Positions 8,385-17,616 of a stretch of DNA of 64,000 nt are shown here, in pieces (the stretch's first letter is position 1; every line of letters starts with the position of its first letter). The notes under the pieces are model-generated. The model saw nothing but the letters and a program-made list of their open reading frames with translations. It was not told the origin of the DNA and did not search any database. Origin of the DNA: Arthrobacter sp. P2b (GTDB lineage: Bacteria; Actinomycetota; Actinomycetes; Actinomycetales; Micrococcaceae); NCBI RefSeq assembly GCF_900168295.1, contig NZ_FVZL01000001.1:186001-250000 (forward strand). The letters are read 5' to 3'. Position numbers and translations under genes: made by a program.

Positions 8385-10472
8385 TCAGCTGACGGCCACC
8401 CGTACCCGGGCAACATTCTGGACACGCCCGAAGGGCGTGCCCGTATTTGCCTGACGTTGCGAAGTGACCCGAACTGCAGGGAAGTAGATGCCCGGCCGAG
8501 GAAAGGAACACGTCCGGGACGTGTCCATGCTCGAACTGGGCGCAACGGCTTCCTTATGAGGAAAGCCCCCGTGTCCGTCCAGATTCCACTCGACGGCGGT
8601 GATGCTGCCGGCCTGTGCGGGCAGCTCAGCGGCAACACTGAGAGTGACCTCTTCACCGATAGCCACCTCAGCGCACGTCTGGCCGTCAATGAGAAGGGAG
8701 AGCACGGGCTGCGGGCCGCCGCGTTCTGCTGCCGTCGGGGGGACAACTACCTGGCCGTCGACGACGTCGTAGCTCGTGGACGCCAGTGGTTCGACCCCCT
8801 GCTCAACCCAGGCGCTGAGATCGAGCAGTGCCTGTTCGAGGACACCCAGGTAGCTGACGGTGTGGGTGGGCCGCTCCTGGGCCTCGCTGTCGCCGTGCAG
8901 TGCGTTGTCCACGTACCAGAGACGGAACTTGTCGGCCGTTTCCTCCCCGAACTGCTCTTGCACTTTGGACCGGTACCAATCGGCCTGCCAGGGGAAGGCC
9001 TCACGGTCCAGCAGGCACTCAACAACGATCATTTTCCCGTCGAATCGGCCGTTCTGCACCGAACCGGCGGTGGATGCTGCGAAGAGCGGACCCACCAGCA
9101 TGGGCCGCTGCGGGTACCTGGGTGACCCGTCGGTGTCACGGAACTGGTCCCAAACCGGGTAATCCGGGCCAGGCACCTGATGCCGGTGGTAGGTCTGCGA
9201 AGCCAGGAAACCGCTGTTGTCCACCTTCACTTCGTCACCGGCCCGGAGCTGACGGAGAACCGCACTGTCGGTCGGGCCGAAGACGGCGAGATCTTCCGCT
9301 ACTGTCAGCAGCGCAATCCTCGCGCCCGCCGCCGCGCCAGACTCGACCAACAACTCCGCGCCGAGGAGTTCCTTCCCGGGACCGCGCTCCAGCCGCACAG
9401 CGACAGGAACATCGTTGCGGCCCGAAGACCCAACCCAGGCATCATCAACGCCGCCCTGGGACTGCCCGGCCAGGGGTTCAACCACATAACCCTGCGCCGT
9501 CAGTTCTGTTGCTCTGAGAAGGCCCCCGATCCGGCAGCGGTACTGTACCCGGTCACGCGTCAGTGATGGGCGCGCCTCAAATCCCAGATAACCAGGCTTG
9601 GTCCAAAAATCGTCAAAGTAGCCCGGGTCCGCCATGGCCAACCCGGCGTACAGGGCTGAAAATCCGTGCATTCCCATGGTGCGGTGGCCAAACCAAGAGC
9701 GGGGCGGGAACCCCATCCGGGTGACCTCAAGGAGCGCTTCGCGCTCCTCCGGGTCCAGACCGGCGAACATGTCTCCGCTGCCGCCAGGTTCCAGCGCGTC
9801 CACTATTCGGTCCAGGGAGTTCCGCAGGACACGCTGGGCGTGCATCCTGACCGTAAAGACATTGGGAATGGCCATCGGGGAGCCGATCACGTACGGCACC
9901 ACTCCGTCCCAGACGCCGGTGGTGTTTTCGGCACCACCGATGGTGCGGAACCCGCCGCCGCTTCCCCCAAAGGCGTAACCATAGGGACGGTGATCCCCGT
10001 AGACCTGCCCGGCCAGGACCCTTGAGTATTGAGCTGCTGCTGCGTTGGCGCGGTACGCGGCGATCGTGGGATCAGCCCCACCCCCGGGCGTCCCGGCAGT
10101 TCCGCCGCCGTTGGTTTCGAGGAAGTACGCGCCGCTGGCGGTCGCGAAGGCGATCTTGTTGTGCGGGCCCGTGTCCAGCTGCGCCAGGTTCTCGCTGTCA
10201 GGTACAGGTGTGATGTGTTGGAAAAACCGCCCCTGGTACCGGTCCGCCGGGGGCAGGTAGACGGAAAAGTTGGTATCTGTACCTTTGAATCCGCCGTGAA
10301 GGTAGCGGTGGCGGACGGGAATCTCACGCCATTCGTCGACGTCCACGTAGGGATCCTTGAAGAACCCGTCAACCTCGTGGTTCTTCCCGTGCGGACCAGG
10401 GTGGGTGTCAGTATCGTGTGCGCCGGCCGGAGCTGCTGTGTGGATGGCGTTATCCGCAGCAGCCTCAGTCAT
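8385..10472 (-). CDS. Tannase/feruloyl-esterase-like alpha/beta hydrolase with C-terminal PKD-like domain (695 aa)
   Basis: The core contains YGYAFGGSGGGFRTIGG near residue 170, a GxSxGG nucleophile elbow of alpha/beta hydrolases, in a context that resembles tannase-type esterases. The last 100 residues form a beta-rich PKD/Ig-like module (VTLSVAAELPAQAGSITAVE). There is no signal peptide, so it seems cytoplasmic, which is unusual for a PKD-bearing polysaccharide enzyme. ATG at 10472 overlaps the stop of the upstream GH43-type gene by eight bases, so the two are translationally coupled. An esterase that removes acyl groups from imported oligosaccharides fits the context, but the exact family is not certain. 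Confidence 0.6.
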   Translation of the reverse strand: MTEAAADNAIHTAAPAGAHDTDTHPGPHGKNHEVDGFFKDPYVDVDEWREIPVRHRYLHGGFKGTDTNFSVYLPPADRYQGRFFQHITPVPDSENLAQLDTGPHNKIAFATASGAYFLETNGGGTAGTPGGGADPTIAAYRANAAAAQYSRVLAGQVYGDHRPYGYAFGGSGGGFRTIGGAENTTGVWDGVVPYVIGSPMAIPNVFTVRMHAQRVLRNSLDRIVDALEPGGSGDMFAGLDPEEREALLEVTRMGFPPRSWFGHRTMGMHGFSALYAGLAMADPGYFDDFWTKPGYLGFEARPSLTRDRVQYRCRIGGLLRATELTAQGYVVEPLAGQSQGGVDDAWVGSSGRNDVPVAVRLERGPGKELLGAELLVESGAAAGARIALLTVAEDLAVFGPTDSAVLRQLRAGDEVKVDNSGFLASQTYHRHQVPGPDYPVWDQFRDTDGSPRYPQRPMLVGPLFAASTAGSVQNGRFDGKMIVVECLLDREAFPWQADWYRSKVQEQFGEETADKFRLWYVDNALHGDSEAQERPTHTVSYLGVLEQALLDLSAWVEQGVEPLASTSYDVVDGQVVVPPTAAERGGPQPVLSLLIDGQTCAEVAIGEEVTLSVAAELPAQAGSITAVEWNLDGHGGFPHKEAVAPSSSMDTSRTCSFPRPGIYFPAVRVTSQRQANTGTPFGRVQNVARVRVAVS

Positions 10473-11727
10473 AGTCCTCAACCCGCCACTCGTCGTGCCA
10501 ATCGATAACGGGGTGCTCATCGGCAAAGCGGATGGGGAGCCACACGTAGTCGGCGATCGCGGTGTTCTCACCCAGTCCTGCTGCCATTGCCGCCCGGCCA
10601 TCGCCGGCGTCCGCCCCGCCACTGCCTGCGATGCTGCTGTTTTCGTTCTCTGGCGGCGCGTCTGGCACCCCGCCGGCCTGCGTCATTGACGCTACGACGT
10701 CATAGACGTTTGGCATGTTTTCCGGCAGCTGGGGCAACCACCGGTCGGCGAGGGCAATGTAGAGGTCCTTCTTGTGCGGATGCTTGAACACGCAGCTGAT
10801 CTGGGAACGGAACGAGGTCCGGGAGGGGTCATCAGGGTGCGCGTCGCCTAGGACTGTCCAGGGGCCGTGGTAGGCGGGCGCCGATGCTACCTCGGAGAAG
10901 TTAGGGAAGTAGCCGGTGGAGCCGGAGGTGATCAAGTAGTGGACGCCGTCCCGTTCGAAGTGCGCCGGCGCTTCCCTGGTGAACGGCGGGCCGGGGTGCG
11001 GGAAGTGGCTGGAAAAGTCCCCGGTAACGTCCGTGTAGTCGTCCGTCAGCTCTGCACAGATCAGGTCGGTGTGGACCTTCTCGAAGTAGTAGTACGCCTT
11101 ACGGGTGACCGGGTCGATGACGAGATCGAAGTCACCGGCGCTCATGCCCAGCGGTTCGAGACCGGCACGTACGATTTCGTAGGGCCCCAGGAAAGAGTCG
11201 GCGATGAGCACCGTGGAGCGCTGCGTATCGTGGCTCCCCTCCCCCATCACCTTGACCCAGCAGACGTACTTTCCCGTGGCCTCGTTAAAGAGGATGTGAG
11301 GGCGGTCCATCTTCTGCGCCGGGTGCAGCGGCGATGAAGGGTCATCAACCACCGGCGGGATGATCAACCCGCGGTCGTCCCAGTTGTAAAGGTCCGTGGA
11401 GGAGTAGGCGCGAACACCCCAGTGCCAGTTGCCACTGCCGGGAGTGGTTTTCTCCTTGTTCTCCCCGTACCAATAGAAGACGCCATCTTCGTAGAAGATT
11501 GAACCGCCGTGGGCCTGGATCCGCTCGCCCTTTGTATCGAGCCACACCTGGCCCGGGCGGATGCTCGTCTGCCTTTGAACGGGCTCGGACAGGCGTGGAC
11601 CGGCCGTGGAGGGGCCGTCAGGGCCCGGGAATTCACCGGCAAGGTGCTGCTCGAATGTCTCCGTACCAGGGTTGGGCAGCTGAGAAGCGCCTGACGGGGC
11701 AGCTGAGTAGTTGCCAGAGGGCTTCAT
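10465..11727 (-). CDS. GH43-like five-bladed beta-propeller glycosidase (420 aa)
   Basis: After a 50-residue polar N-terminus comes GERIQAHGGSIFYEDGVFYW, the classic opening of a GH43-type blade. Other expected elements follow: GVRAYSSTDLYNWDDRGLII, SAGDFDLVIDPVTRKAYYY with the conserved acidic residues, and REAPAHFERDGVHYLITSG with the likely general acid glutamate. Related enzymes act on galactan, arabinan or xylan side chains. No signal peptide is seen, so it is probably cytoplasmic and acts on imported oligosaccharides. ATG at 11727 has AAGGAG upstream. Its promoter carries the shared LacI operator, and its stop overlaps the next gene. Confidence 0.85.
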   Translation of the reverse strand: MKPSGNYSAAPSGASQLPNPGTETFEQHLAGEFPGPDGPSTAGPRLSEPVQRQTSIRPGQVWLDTKGERIQAHGGSIFYEDGVFYWYGENKEKTTPGSGNWHWGVRAYSSTDLYNWDDRGLIIPPVVDDPSSPLHPAQKMDRPHILFNEATGKYVCWVKVMGEGSHDTQRSTVLIADSFLGPYEIVRAGLEPLGMSAGDFDLVIDPVTRKAYYYFEKVHTDLICAELTDDYTDVTGDFSSHFPHPGPPFTREAPAHFERDGVHYLITSGSTGYFPNFSEVASAPAYHGPWTVLGDAHPDDPSRTSFRSQISCVFKHPHKKDLYIALADRWLPQLPENMPNVYDVVASMTQAGGVPDAPPENENSSIAGSGGADAGDGRAAMAAGLGENTAIADYVWLPIRFADEHPVIDWHDEWRVEDYD

Positions 11728-11919
11728 GGGGACTCCTTCGTCAAAATCATTCACGTGTCGAGGTCGGCGTTGTACCGACCCGAGGGTCGTCGGGACTCTG
11801 GTGTTCCCCGGTCCCCGCCCGCCGGTATCGGCAGTCAATGAGAAGAGCGGGCCAGCGGCTGTCCGCCGACACGCGAACTTGCGGGAAACAGGAATTGAAT
11901 CGTTTCGTATTTACCACTG

Positions 11920-11948
11920 AAGATATTCGGCTTGGTATCACGTGTCAA
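11920..11948 (-). promoter_or_regulatory. Promoter and LacI operator of the GH43/hydrolase operon
   Basis: Reading leftward, TTGACA (11948-11943) and TATCTT (11925-11920) are separated by 17 bases, a good housekeeping promoter. The -35 hexamer is the first part of TTGACACGTGATA (11948-11936), the operator that recurs across this locus. A bound LacI protein would cover the -35 element. Confidence 0.75.
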
Positions 11949-12171
11949 GCGATGGAATCAGGGACACTTGCCCGAATCAAACCCCTGAAAGGACAGTCCC
12001 CTGGCGGAGCAATACCTGAAAAAAGCACCCCGAGCATATGCCTCTACAACCAGTCGACTGCTGAAACCTTCTTGTCGCCTGCCTACCCAGACCTCCTGGC
12101 ACCGTCAGCAATGACTGTTCCCGGACCGGGGAAAGCCGGGCTGCTCCAAAATCCGCCCACCCCTAGCGCAA
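11949..12171. other. Divergent intergenic region with no gene seen
   Basis: The stretch 11728-12319 separates the GH43 operon from the ABC importer genes. Apart from the operators described separately, I see no protein-like frame or stable hairpin in it. The part nearest the GH43 start is probably its 5-prime leader of about 180 bases. Confidence 0.5.
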
Positions 12172-12208
12172 GTGACGCGTGATACCGTACGCTCGTATCA
12201 CGCGTCAC
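12172..12208. promoter_or_regulatory. Two inverted LacI-type operators upstream of the ABC importer
   Basis: GTGACGCGTGATAC (12172-12185) and its exact complement (12195-12208) are 9 bases apart. Each half is a variant of the shared operator with ACGCGT in place of CACGTG at the core. The 23-bp centre spacing puts both on nearly the same helix face. GTGACG and TATCAC could also serve as weak -35 and -10 elements with an 18-base spacer, in which case both would be covered by repressor. Confidence 0.7.
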
Positions 12209-12319
12209 CCGATGTGGTGCGGACCACAACGACCGCATGTCGATAAACGACGTCCGGCACACACATTGAACATTCAGCCGTAAGTACGCGTCATCGCCCC
12301 CTGACAAGGAAGTCCTGTA

Positions 12320-13849
12320 GTGAAAAGCATTCTCAGAAAACTAGCGGCGGTCGCCGCCGTCGCATCCACGGCTCTGGCCGTGGCCAGCTGCAGCCCTGGG
12401 TCCCAAAACAGCGCTGAAGCAGCACCTAAGGATCAAACCCTCCACCTTGCGGCCTCGGCGCCGCCGGGAAACTTCACAATCGGCAGCTGGACGGGTGGGG
12501 ACGCCACGCTCTTCCTGTCCGTATACGACACTTTGATCCACCAAACCGTGGACGGGAAGCTCGAAGGTGGAGTTGCCGAGAAGTGGGAATACTCGGACGA
12601 CAAGAAGACCCTGACGTTGTCGATCCGCGATGGCATGAAGTTCACAGACAACGCTCCCGTTGACGCCGAGGCTGTCACCGCATCCCTAAAGGCAGCCCTG
12701 GTTGGACCCTCAACCAAGTCCAACCTGTCCTCCATCTCGACCGTGGAGGCCAGCGACGCCTCCACGGTCGTTGTGAGCCTGTCCCGGCCGGACGCTTCGA
12801 TCATTCCTCAGCTGACCGGCACCCCCGGCGCAATCGGCGCCCCCGGCGTGCTCACCGCCGAGAGCTCAAAACTCGAGCCGGTAGGCTCCGGCGCCTATAT
12901 CCTTGACAAGACAAAGACGACAGCCGGCTCGGTCTATACCCTGACCAAGAACCCGGACCACTGGAACGCGGATGCTTACCCGTTCCAGACAGTCGAAACC
13001 AAGATCATCGCCGATGCAACAGCCGTGCAGAACGCAATGCTCAGCGGGCAGCTTGACGCAACCTCGGTCTCAAATATGGAAGAGGCCAAGCAATTCCCGG
13101 AGGGCCAGTTCACGACCGGCGCGACTCCCCCCGCAGCTGTCGGCGGTCTTTTCCTCGTTGACCGCGCAGGAACCGTGGTGCCAGCCCTGGCCGATGTCCG
13201 CGTCCGCAAGGCCATCAACCTGGCTATCGACCGCGAATCCATTCAGAAGAACCTCATTGGCGCCGAACGCGGCGCCACCAACCAGATGGTTAGCCCCAAC
13301 GGAGAAACCTTCGACAAGGACCTCTTGAACGAGCACCCCTTCGATGTCGAGCAGGCCAAGGCGCTTATGGCCGAAGCCGGTTACGCCGACGGTTTCGCTG
13401 TCACCATGCCGAGCACTCCCATCTCTCTGCGCTTTGAATCCGTGCTTTCCCAGCAGCTCGGAGCGATCGGCATTAGGGTCACGTGGGAAACGGTTCCCTT
13501 CCAGGACTTCTACGCCAAGGTCCTCGGCAGGTCCTACGGCATGTTCTTCATGTTCAACGGCCTGAGCGGTTCCGACGCTCTGGACCTGAACGCGAATCTC
13601 ACCGGTGTCTTCAACCCCTTCAACACAACGTCACCTGAGCTTGACGCGCTTCGGGCAACAGCGGACTCGGCGCCCGACAGCGAACAGGCCACTGCATTCC
13701 GGGCCGTCAACGAGTATCTCGTCAAGGAAGCCTTCTATGCGCCGATCATGGCCGGCGAGGGCGTTTACGTGGTCAAGAAGGACATCCAGTTCACGCCGCC
13801 GGTCGCACGGGGGCAGAACGTCCTGCCTTACCAGCCTGCTACCAAATAG
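12320..13849 (+). CDS. ABC transporter substrate-binding lipoprotein, family 5 (oligopeptide/oligosaccharide type, 509 aa)
   Basis: A lipoprotein signal is visible: a KSILRKL n-region, a hydrophobic stretch and a lipobox ending LAVASC with cysteine at residue 24. The mature part has the family 5 (DppA/OppA) signature features: VAEKWEYSDDKKTLTLSIRD early, and DVRVRKAINLAIDRESI in the middle. Family 5 receptors bind peptides, nickel or, in several bacteria, plant oligosaccharides. The flanking glycosidases and the shared operator make an oligosaccharide the better guess. The start is GTG with AAGGA ten bases upstream. A hairpin follows the gene, which would allow higher expression of the receptor than of the membrane parts. 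Confidence 0.9.
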   Translation: MKSILRKLAAVAAVASTALAVASCSPGSQNSAEAAPKDQTLHLAASAPPGNFTIGSWTGGDATLFLSVYDTLIHQTVDGKLEGGVAEKWEYSDDKKTLTLSIRDGMKFTDNAPVDAEAVTASLKAALVGPSTKSNLSSISTVEASDASTVVVSLSRPDASIIPQLTGTPGAIGAPGVLTAESSKLEPVGSGAYILDKTKTTAGSVYTLTKNPDHWNADAYPFQTVETKIIADATAVQNAMLSGQLDATSVSNMEEAKQFPEGQFTTGATPPAAVGGLFLVDRAGTVVPALADVRVRKAINLAIDRESIQKNLIGAERGATNQMVSPNGETFDKDLLNEHPFDVEQAKALMAEAGYADGFAVTMPSTPISLRFESVLSQQLGAIGIRVTWETVPFQDFYAKVLGRSYGMFFMFNGLSGSDALDLNANLTGVFNPFNTTSPELDALRATADSAPDSEQATAFRAVNEYLVKEAFYAPIMAGEGVYVVKKDIQFTPPVARGQNVLPYQPATK

Positions 13850-13877
13850 TCAGCACGACTGCTAGTTAGCAACTACT

Positions 13878-13910
13878 GATGCTGTGCGGGGCACTGCCCC
13901 GCGCAGCATC
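13878..13910 (+). promoter_or_regulatory. Intercistronic hairpin after the receptor gene
   Basis: Bases 13878-13892 pair with 13896-13910 (15 bp with one G-U pair and a three-base loop). AAGGAG for the permease gene follows at once. Such hairpins after binding-protein genes usually stabilise the receptor mRNA or partly terminate transcription. Confidence 0.6.
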
Positions 13911-13924
13911 ACAAGGAGCATTCT

Positions 13925-14866
13925 GTGATCCCATTTTTCCTCCGCCGCGTCGGTGCCGGACTTGTCCTCATCGTCATCGTTACTGCCATCACGTTCTTTC
14001 TGACCTATGGCGCCAACATTCCCGTTGCCCGGAACATACTCGGCCCGACAGCTTCCGCTGAACAGGTCGACATACTGAACGGTCAGCTCGGCCTGAACCG
14101 TCCCATCCTTGAGCAGTACTTCGCCTGGATCGGAGGTGTATTGCAGGGAGATCTGGGCACGTCCTACTACACCAGCGAACCCGTAGTGCAAGCCTTGGCC
14201 AGCCGCCTTCCCGTCACACTCTCCGTCGTGCTCCTCTCGGCTGCCATCACTCTAATCATCAGCACCTGGTTGGGTGTCGTCGGGGCCGCTCGGGGTGGCG
14301 TCGTGGACGCTGTCCTGCAGGCATTCTCGACCATCACCTTCGTCTTCCCGGCGATCATCCTGGCCATCGCCATGGTTTACGTTTTCGCCATTTCGCTAAA
14401 ACTGGTCCCGGCCGTGGGTTACACACCGTTCGGCGAATCACCCGAACGGTGGTTCGCATCGGTGATCTTGCCGGCGATCATCCTCTCGATCGGGGGCATC
14501 GCCGCCCTCGCAGCCCAGATCCGTGGCTCCCTGGTCGATGAACTCAGCAAGGACTACGTCCGGACACTGCGCAGCCGTGGTGTATCGGAAACATCAATAC
14601 TCCTCAAGCATGCTCTCCGCAACGCGTCGGGCCCGGGATTCACCACCTTTTCGCTGCAGTTCATCTCCTTGTTCGGCGCCTCCCTCTTTATAGAGAAAAT
14701 CTTTGCCCTGCCGGGCTACGGCACCTACGGCTTCCAAGCCACCATCCAGTTCGACCTGCCGGCCATGCTCGGCGTAACACTTTTCGGCGTTGGCCTCGTC
14801 GTTGTCATGAATCTCGTCATCGATATAGCCAGTGGCTGGCTCAACCCGAAAGTAAGGATGTCATGA
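13925..14866 (+). CDS. ABC transporter permease, DppB type (313 aa)
   Basis: An inner-membrane subunit with six hydrophobic segments, starting FFLRRVGAGLVLIVIVTAIT. It has the DppB-type N-terminal TM1 plus large loop, and the cytoplasmic EAA-like loop (DELSKDYVRTLRSRGVSETS). That loop docks the ATPase. The start is GTG with AAGGAG upstream. Its stop overlaps the ATG of the next gene by four bases (ATGA), so it is co-translated with the fusion subunit. Confidence 0.93.
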   Translation: MIPFFLRRVGAGLVLIVIVTAITFFLTYGANIPVARNILGPTASAEQVDILNGQLGLNRPILEQYFAWIGGVLQGDLGTSYYTSEPVVQALASRLPVTLSVVLLSAAITLIISTWLGVVGAARGGVVDAVLQAFSTITFVFPAIILAIAMVYVFAISLKLVPAVGYTPFGESPERWFASVILPAIILSIGGIAALAAQIRGSLVDELSKDYVRTLRSRGVSETSILLKHALRNASGPGFTTFSLQFISLFGASLFIEKIFALPGYGTYGFQATIQFDLPAMLGVTLFGVGLVVVMNLVIDIASGWLNPKVRMS

Positions 14867-16683
14867 GCACGCCCACCATCGACCAAGTCACGGACGTCGC
14901 TGACGCCACGGCTGCCAAGCGGGCAGGGGCCTTCCGGCGCATCATCACCACGCCCCTGGGGCTGTTTTCGGTCATCGTCCTAATAGGCATCGTAATGCTC
15001 GGATTACTGGAGCCCGTGCTGCGCGGCCATGACCCCAACACCGCCGACCTGGCTGCCATCAACGCACCTCCCGGGACCCCCGGTTACTTTCTTGGCGCCG
15101 ACCAAAACGGGCGGGATATCTGGTCCCGCGTGCTTACGGCCATCAATGTTTCTGTCACCTCGGCGCTGATCGGCTCCGGTGTGGCCGTCGGGATCGGCAG
15201 CATACTCGGTCTGATTTCGGGTTACGTGGGAAAGCGCGTGGACGGGGTGCTCGCCTGGATTTTCAGCCTCCTCATGACGTTCCCGGCACTGATCCTCATC
15301 ATGGTGCTCCAGCCCATCACAGGCGGAACGTACCAAACCATGATGGCGCTCTTCGGCATCTTCATATCCCCGGGCATCTTCTGGCTGGTACGAAACCTGG
15401 TCAGGGGAGTCAAAAATGAGCTATACGTCGACGCAGCCAAAGTTTCAGGGCTTTCCAACCGCCGGATCCTCTCCCGGCACGTGCTGTACGTGGTGCGCGG
15501 ACCAATCATCATTTCCGCCGCATTCATGGCCACGGCAGCCATCGGCATTCAAGCTGGCCTCGCTTTCCTTGGCTTTGGCTCAGCACAGGACGCAAACTTC
15601 GGAACAATGACCGCCGACGCGTTCCTGAACATCTACAGGGCCCCGCTGCAGCTCCTCTGGCCCTCCCTGTTCCTCGGCCTGATGAACGCTGCTCTCGTCC
15701 TGCTGGGCAATTCCTACCGGGACGCCCTCGCCGGGCCCCAGGCGGCTGCACGCCGTCACCGGAAAAAGCGGTCCGCCTCCACGTCCGACGCCACGGCACC
15801 GTCCGAAGAGCCAACCGAGGCCAGGAAGGCTTCGGCCCAGACGCAAGGGAAACTGCTTTCAGTGCGCAATCTTCGGGTTTCCTATCCCAACCTGGACGGG
15901 ACGCGAAAGGAGGTCGTCAAGGGTATCTCCCTTGACATCCATGCAGGCGAGATCGTGGGACTCGTCGGGGAATCGGGGTCAGGCAAGTCGCAGACAGCCT
16001 TCTCGATCCTGGGGCTCCTTCCCAAACAAGCTGAAGTTTCAGCCGACGTCATGAACCTCGCCGGCGATTCACTGCTCAACCATGACGCGAAGCTGCTGCG
16101 GCGTATGCGTGGCAGCGTGATCTCCTACATACCCCAGGAACCGATGTCGAACCTGGACCCGTCATTCACCATCGGCAGCCAACTGGTCGAAGGTCTTTCA
16201 TCATCGATGTCGAAAAAGGAAGCAAAGGAAACAGCGCTGGCCCTCCTCGCCCGTGTCGGAATCACCGACCCGGAGCGCACCTTCAAGTCCTACCCGCACC
16301 AAATCTCCGGAGGAATGGCCCAGCGGGTACTCATCGCAGGCGCAGTTGCGCCCAGGCCAAAACTTCTGATCGCGGACGAACCCACCACGGCCCTTGACGT
16401 CACCGTGCAAGCGGAGATTCTGGATCTGCTCCGCGATCTTCAGGGCGAACTGGGCATGGGGGTCTTGCTCGTTACGCACAACTTCGGAGTGGTCGCCGAC
16501 ATTTGCGACAGGGTGCTTGTGATGCGCGACGGCGAGATGGTCGAGGGTGGCGATGTCAGAACCATCTTCCGCAACCCATCTCACCCCTACACGCAGGAAC
16601 TCATCGCCTCGATCCTGGACGAGGAAACTGTCCGGACCGACCCTGCACCGGCTGTACTGGCTAGCGCCAAGGAGCAAAAGTGA
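14863..16683 (+). CDS. Fused ABC permease (DppC type) and ATP-binding subunit (DppD type), 606 aa
   Basis: Residues 1-285 are a DppC-like permease: an N-terminal hydrophobic segment, then five more, with the coupling loop [21 protein letters not shown] polar linker of about 45 residues ([19 protein letters not shown]) joins it to a complete ATPase. The ATPase has Walker [13 protein letters not shown] near residue 368, signature [10 protein letters not shown] near 478, and Walker [13 protein letters not shown] near 500. It also carries the C-terminal oligopeptide-type extension. Normally these are two genes. I see no frame break that would separate them. It overlaps both neighbours by four bases. 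Confidence 0.92.
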   Translation: MSTPTIDQVTDVADATAAKRAGAFRRIITTPLGLFSVIVLIGIVMLGLLEPVLRGHDPNTADLAAINAPPGTPGYFLGADQNGRDIWSRVLTAINVSVTSALIGSGVAVGIGSILGLISGYVGKRVDGVLAWIFSLLMTFPALILIMVLQPITGGTYQTMMALFGIFISPGIFWLVRNLVRGVKNELYVDAAKVSGLSNRRILSRHVLYVVRGPIIISAAFMATAAIGIQAGLAFLGFGSAQDANFGTMTADAFLNIYRAPLQLLWPSLFLGLMNAALVLLGNSYRDALAGPQAAARRHRKKRSASTSDATAPSEEPTEARKASAQTQGKLLSVRNLRVSYPNLDGTRKEVVKGISLDIHAGEIVGLVGESGSGKSQTAFSILGLLPKQAEVSADVMNLAGDSLLNHDAKLLRRMRGSVISYIPQEPMSNLDPSFTIGSQLVEGLSSSMSKKEAKETALALLARVGITDPERTFKSYPHQISGGMAQRVLIAGAVAPRPKLLIADEPTTALDVTVQAEILDLLRDLQGELGMGVLLVTHNFGVVADICDRVLVMRDGEMVEGGDVRTIFRNPSHPYTQELIASILDEETVRTDPAPAVLASAKEQK

Positions 16684-17513
16684 ATCCTTTATTGCAAGTT
16701 TCTAATCTGCGGTTGAGCTATCCGGGGCGCGGGTTCCGTTGGGCCGCCCCGGAAGTGCTCCGCGGCATCTCCCTGGACATAGCTCCAGGAGAGACGCTCG
16801 GGCTTGTGGGCGAGTCAGGTTCGGGCAAAACCACTCTCGGCCGGGCGGTGCTCGGACTGGCCGCCCCCACCTCCGGTTCAATCGTCTTTGACGGAAACGA
16901 CATCACAACCGCCAGCCAGAGTGAACGCCGGAAGCTGGCCCGTGACATCCAAGTTGTGTTCCAGGACCCCTACACCTCGCTGAACCCTGCTCTCCCGATC
17001 GCAGACATCCTGTCCGAACCCCTGATCGGACAAGGAAAGAAGCCGTCCGAGGCCCGGCGGTCAGTGACGGCCCTCCTGGACCAGGTGGGGCTGCCGGCGG
17101 ATTCGGCCGCACGCTACCCGCGCGAATTCAGCGGAGGTCAACGGCAGCGCGTAGCCATCGCCCGTGCGCTTGCCTTGCAACCCCGGCTGATCGTCTGCGA
17201 CGAGCCTGTCTCGGCGCTGGATCTCACCACGCAGGCGAGGGTTTTGGATCTGCTGATCGACCTCCAGCGCCGAACAGGGGTTGCGTACCTGTTTATCACC
17301 CACGACCTCTCTGTTGTCCGCCACATCAGCCACCGGATAGCCGTGATGTACCGTGGCGAACTGGTGGAGACGGGCCCGACAGCACAAGTAACCGAGGCAC
17401 CCGAAAGCGACTACACGCGCCGCCTTGTGCTGGCCTCCCCCACTGCCGACCCCGATCGTCAACGCGAACGCCGCGAAGCCCGACGGATGCTCAGCCTCAG
17501 ATCAAAGGCCTGA
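16680..17513 (+). CDS. ABC transporter ATP-binding protein, DppF type (277 aa)
   Basis: The second ATPase of the importer. Walker A is GESGSGKTTLGRAV near residue 40, the Q-loop region is VVFQDPYTSLNPAL, the signature is EFSGGQRQRVAIARAL near 147, and Walker B is LIVCDEPVSALD near 171. The switch histidine is in LFITHDLSVVRHIS. The start is GTG overlapping the previous stop (GTGA). It completes a receptor, permease, permease-ATPase, ATPase set. The usual oligopeptide C-terminal cysteine cluster is absent and the tail is short and basic. Confidence 0.93.
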   Translation: MNPLLQVSNLRLSYPGRGFRWAAPEVLRGISLDIAPGETLGLVGESGSGKTTLGRAVLGLAAPTSGSIVFDGNDITTASQSERRKLARDIQVVFQDPYTSLNPALPIADILSEPLIGQGKKPSEARRSVTALLDQVGLPADSAARYPREFSGGQRQRVAIARALALQPRLIVCDEPVSALDLTTQARVLDLLIDLQRRTGVAYLFITHDLSVVRHISHRIAVMYRGELVETGPTAQVTEAPESDYTRRLVLASPTADPDRQRERREARRMLSLRSKA

Positions 17514-17579
17514 GCGCCAGTATGACCCGATTACGTGAGCCCCAAGGAGGCCGAGAAGCGCCGCACGAAACCCCGAACG

Positions 17580-17592
17580 TATCACGTGTCAA
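17580..17592. promoter_or_regulatory. LacI-type operator before the first LacI gene
   Basis: TATCACGTGTCAA matches the shared operator in reverse orientation, 24 bases before the GTG start at 17617. Its position suggests autoregulation. Confidence 0.7.
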
Positions 17593-17616
17593 AATCTTTT
17601 GTGAGATGATCTTTCC

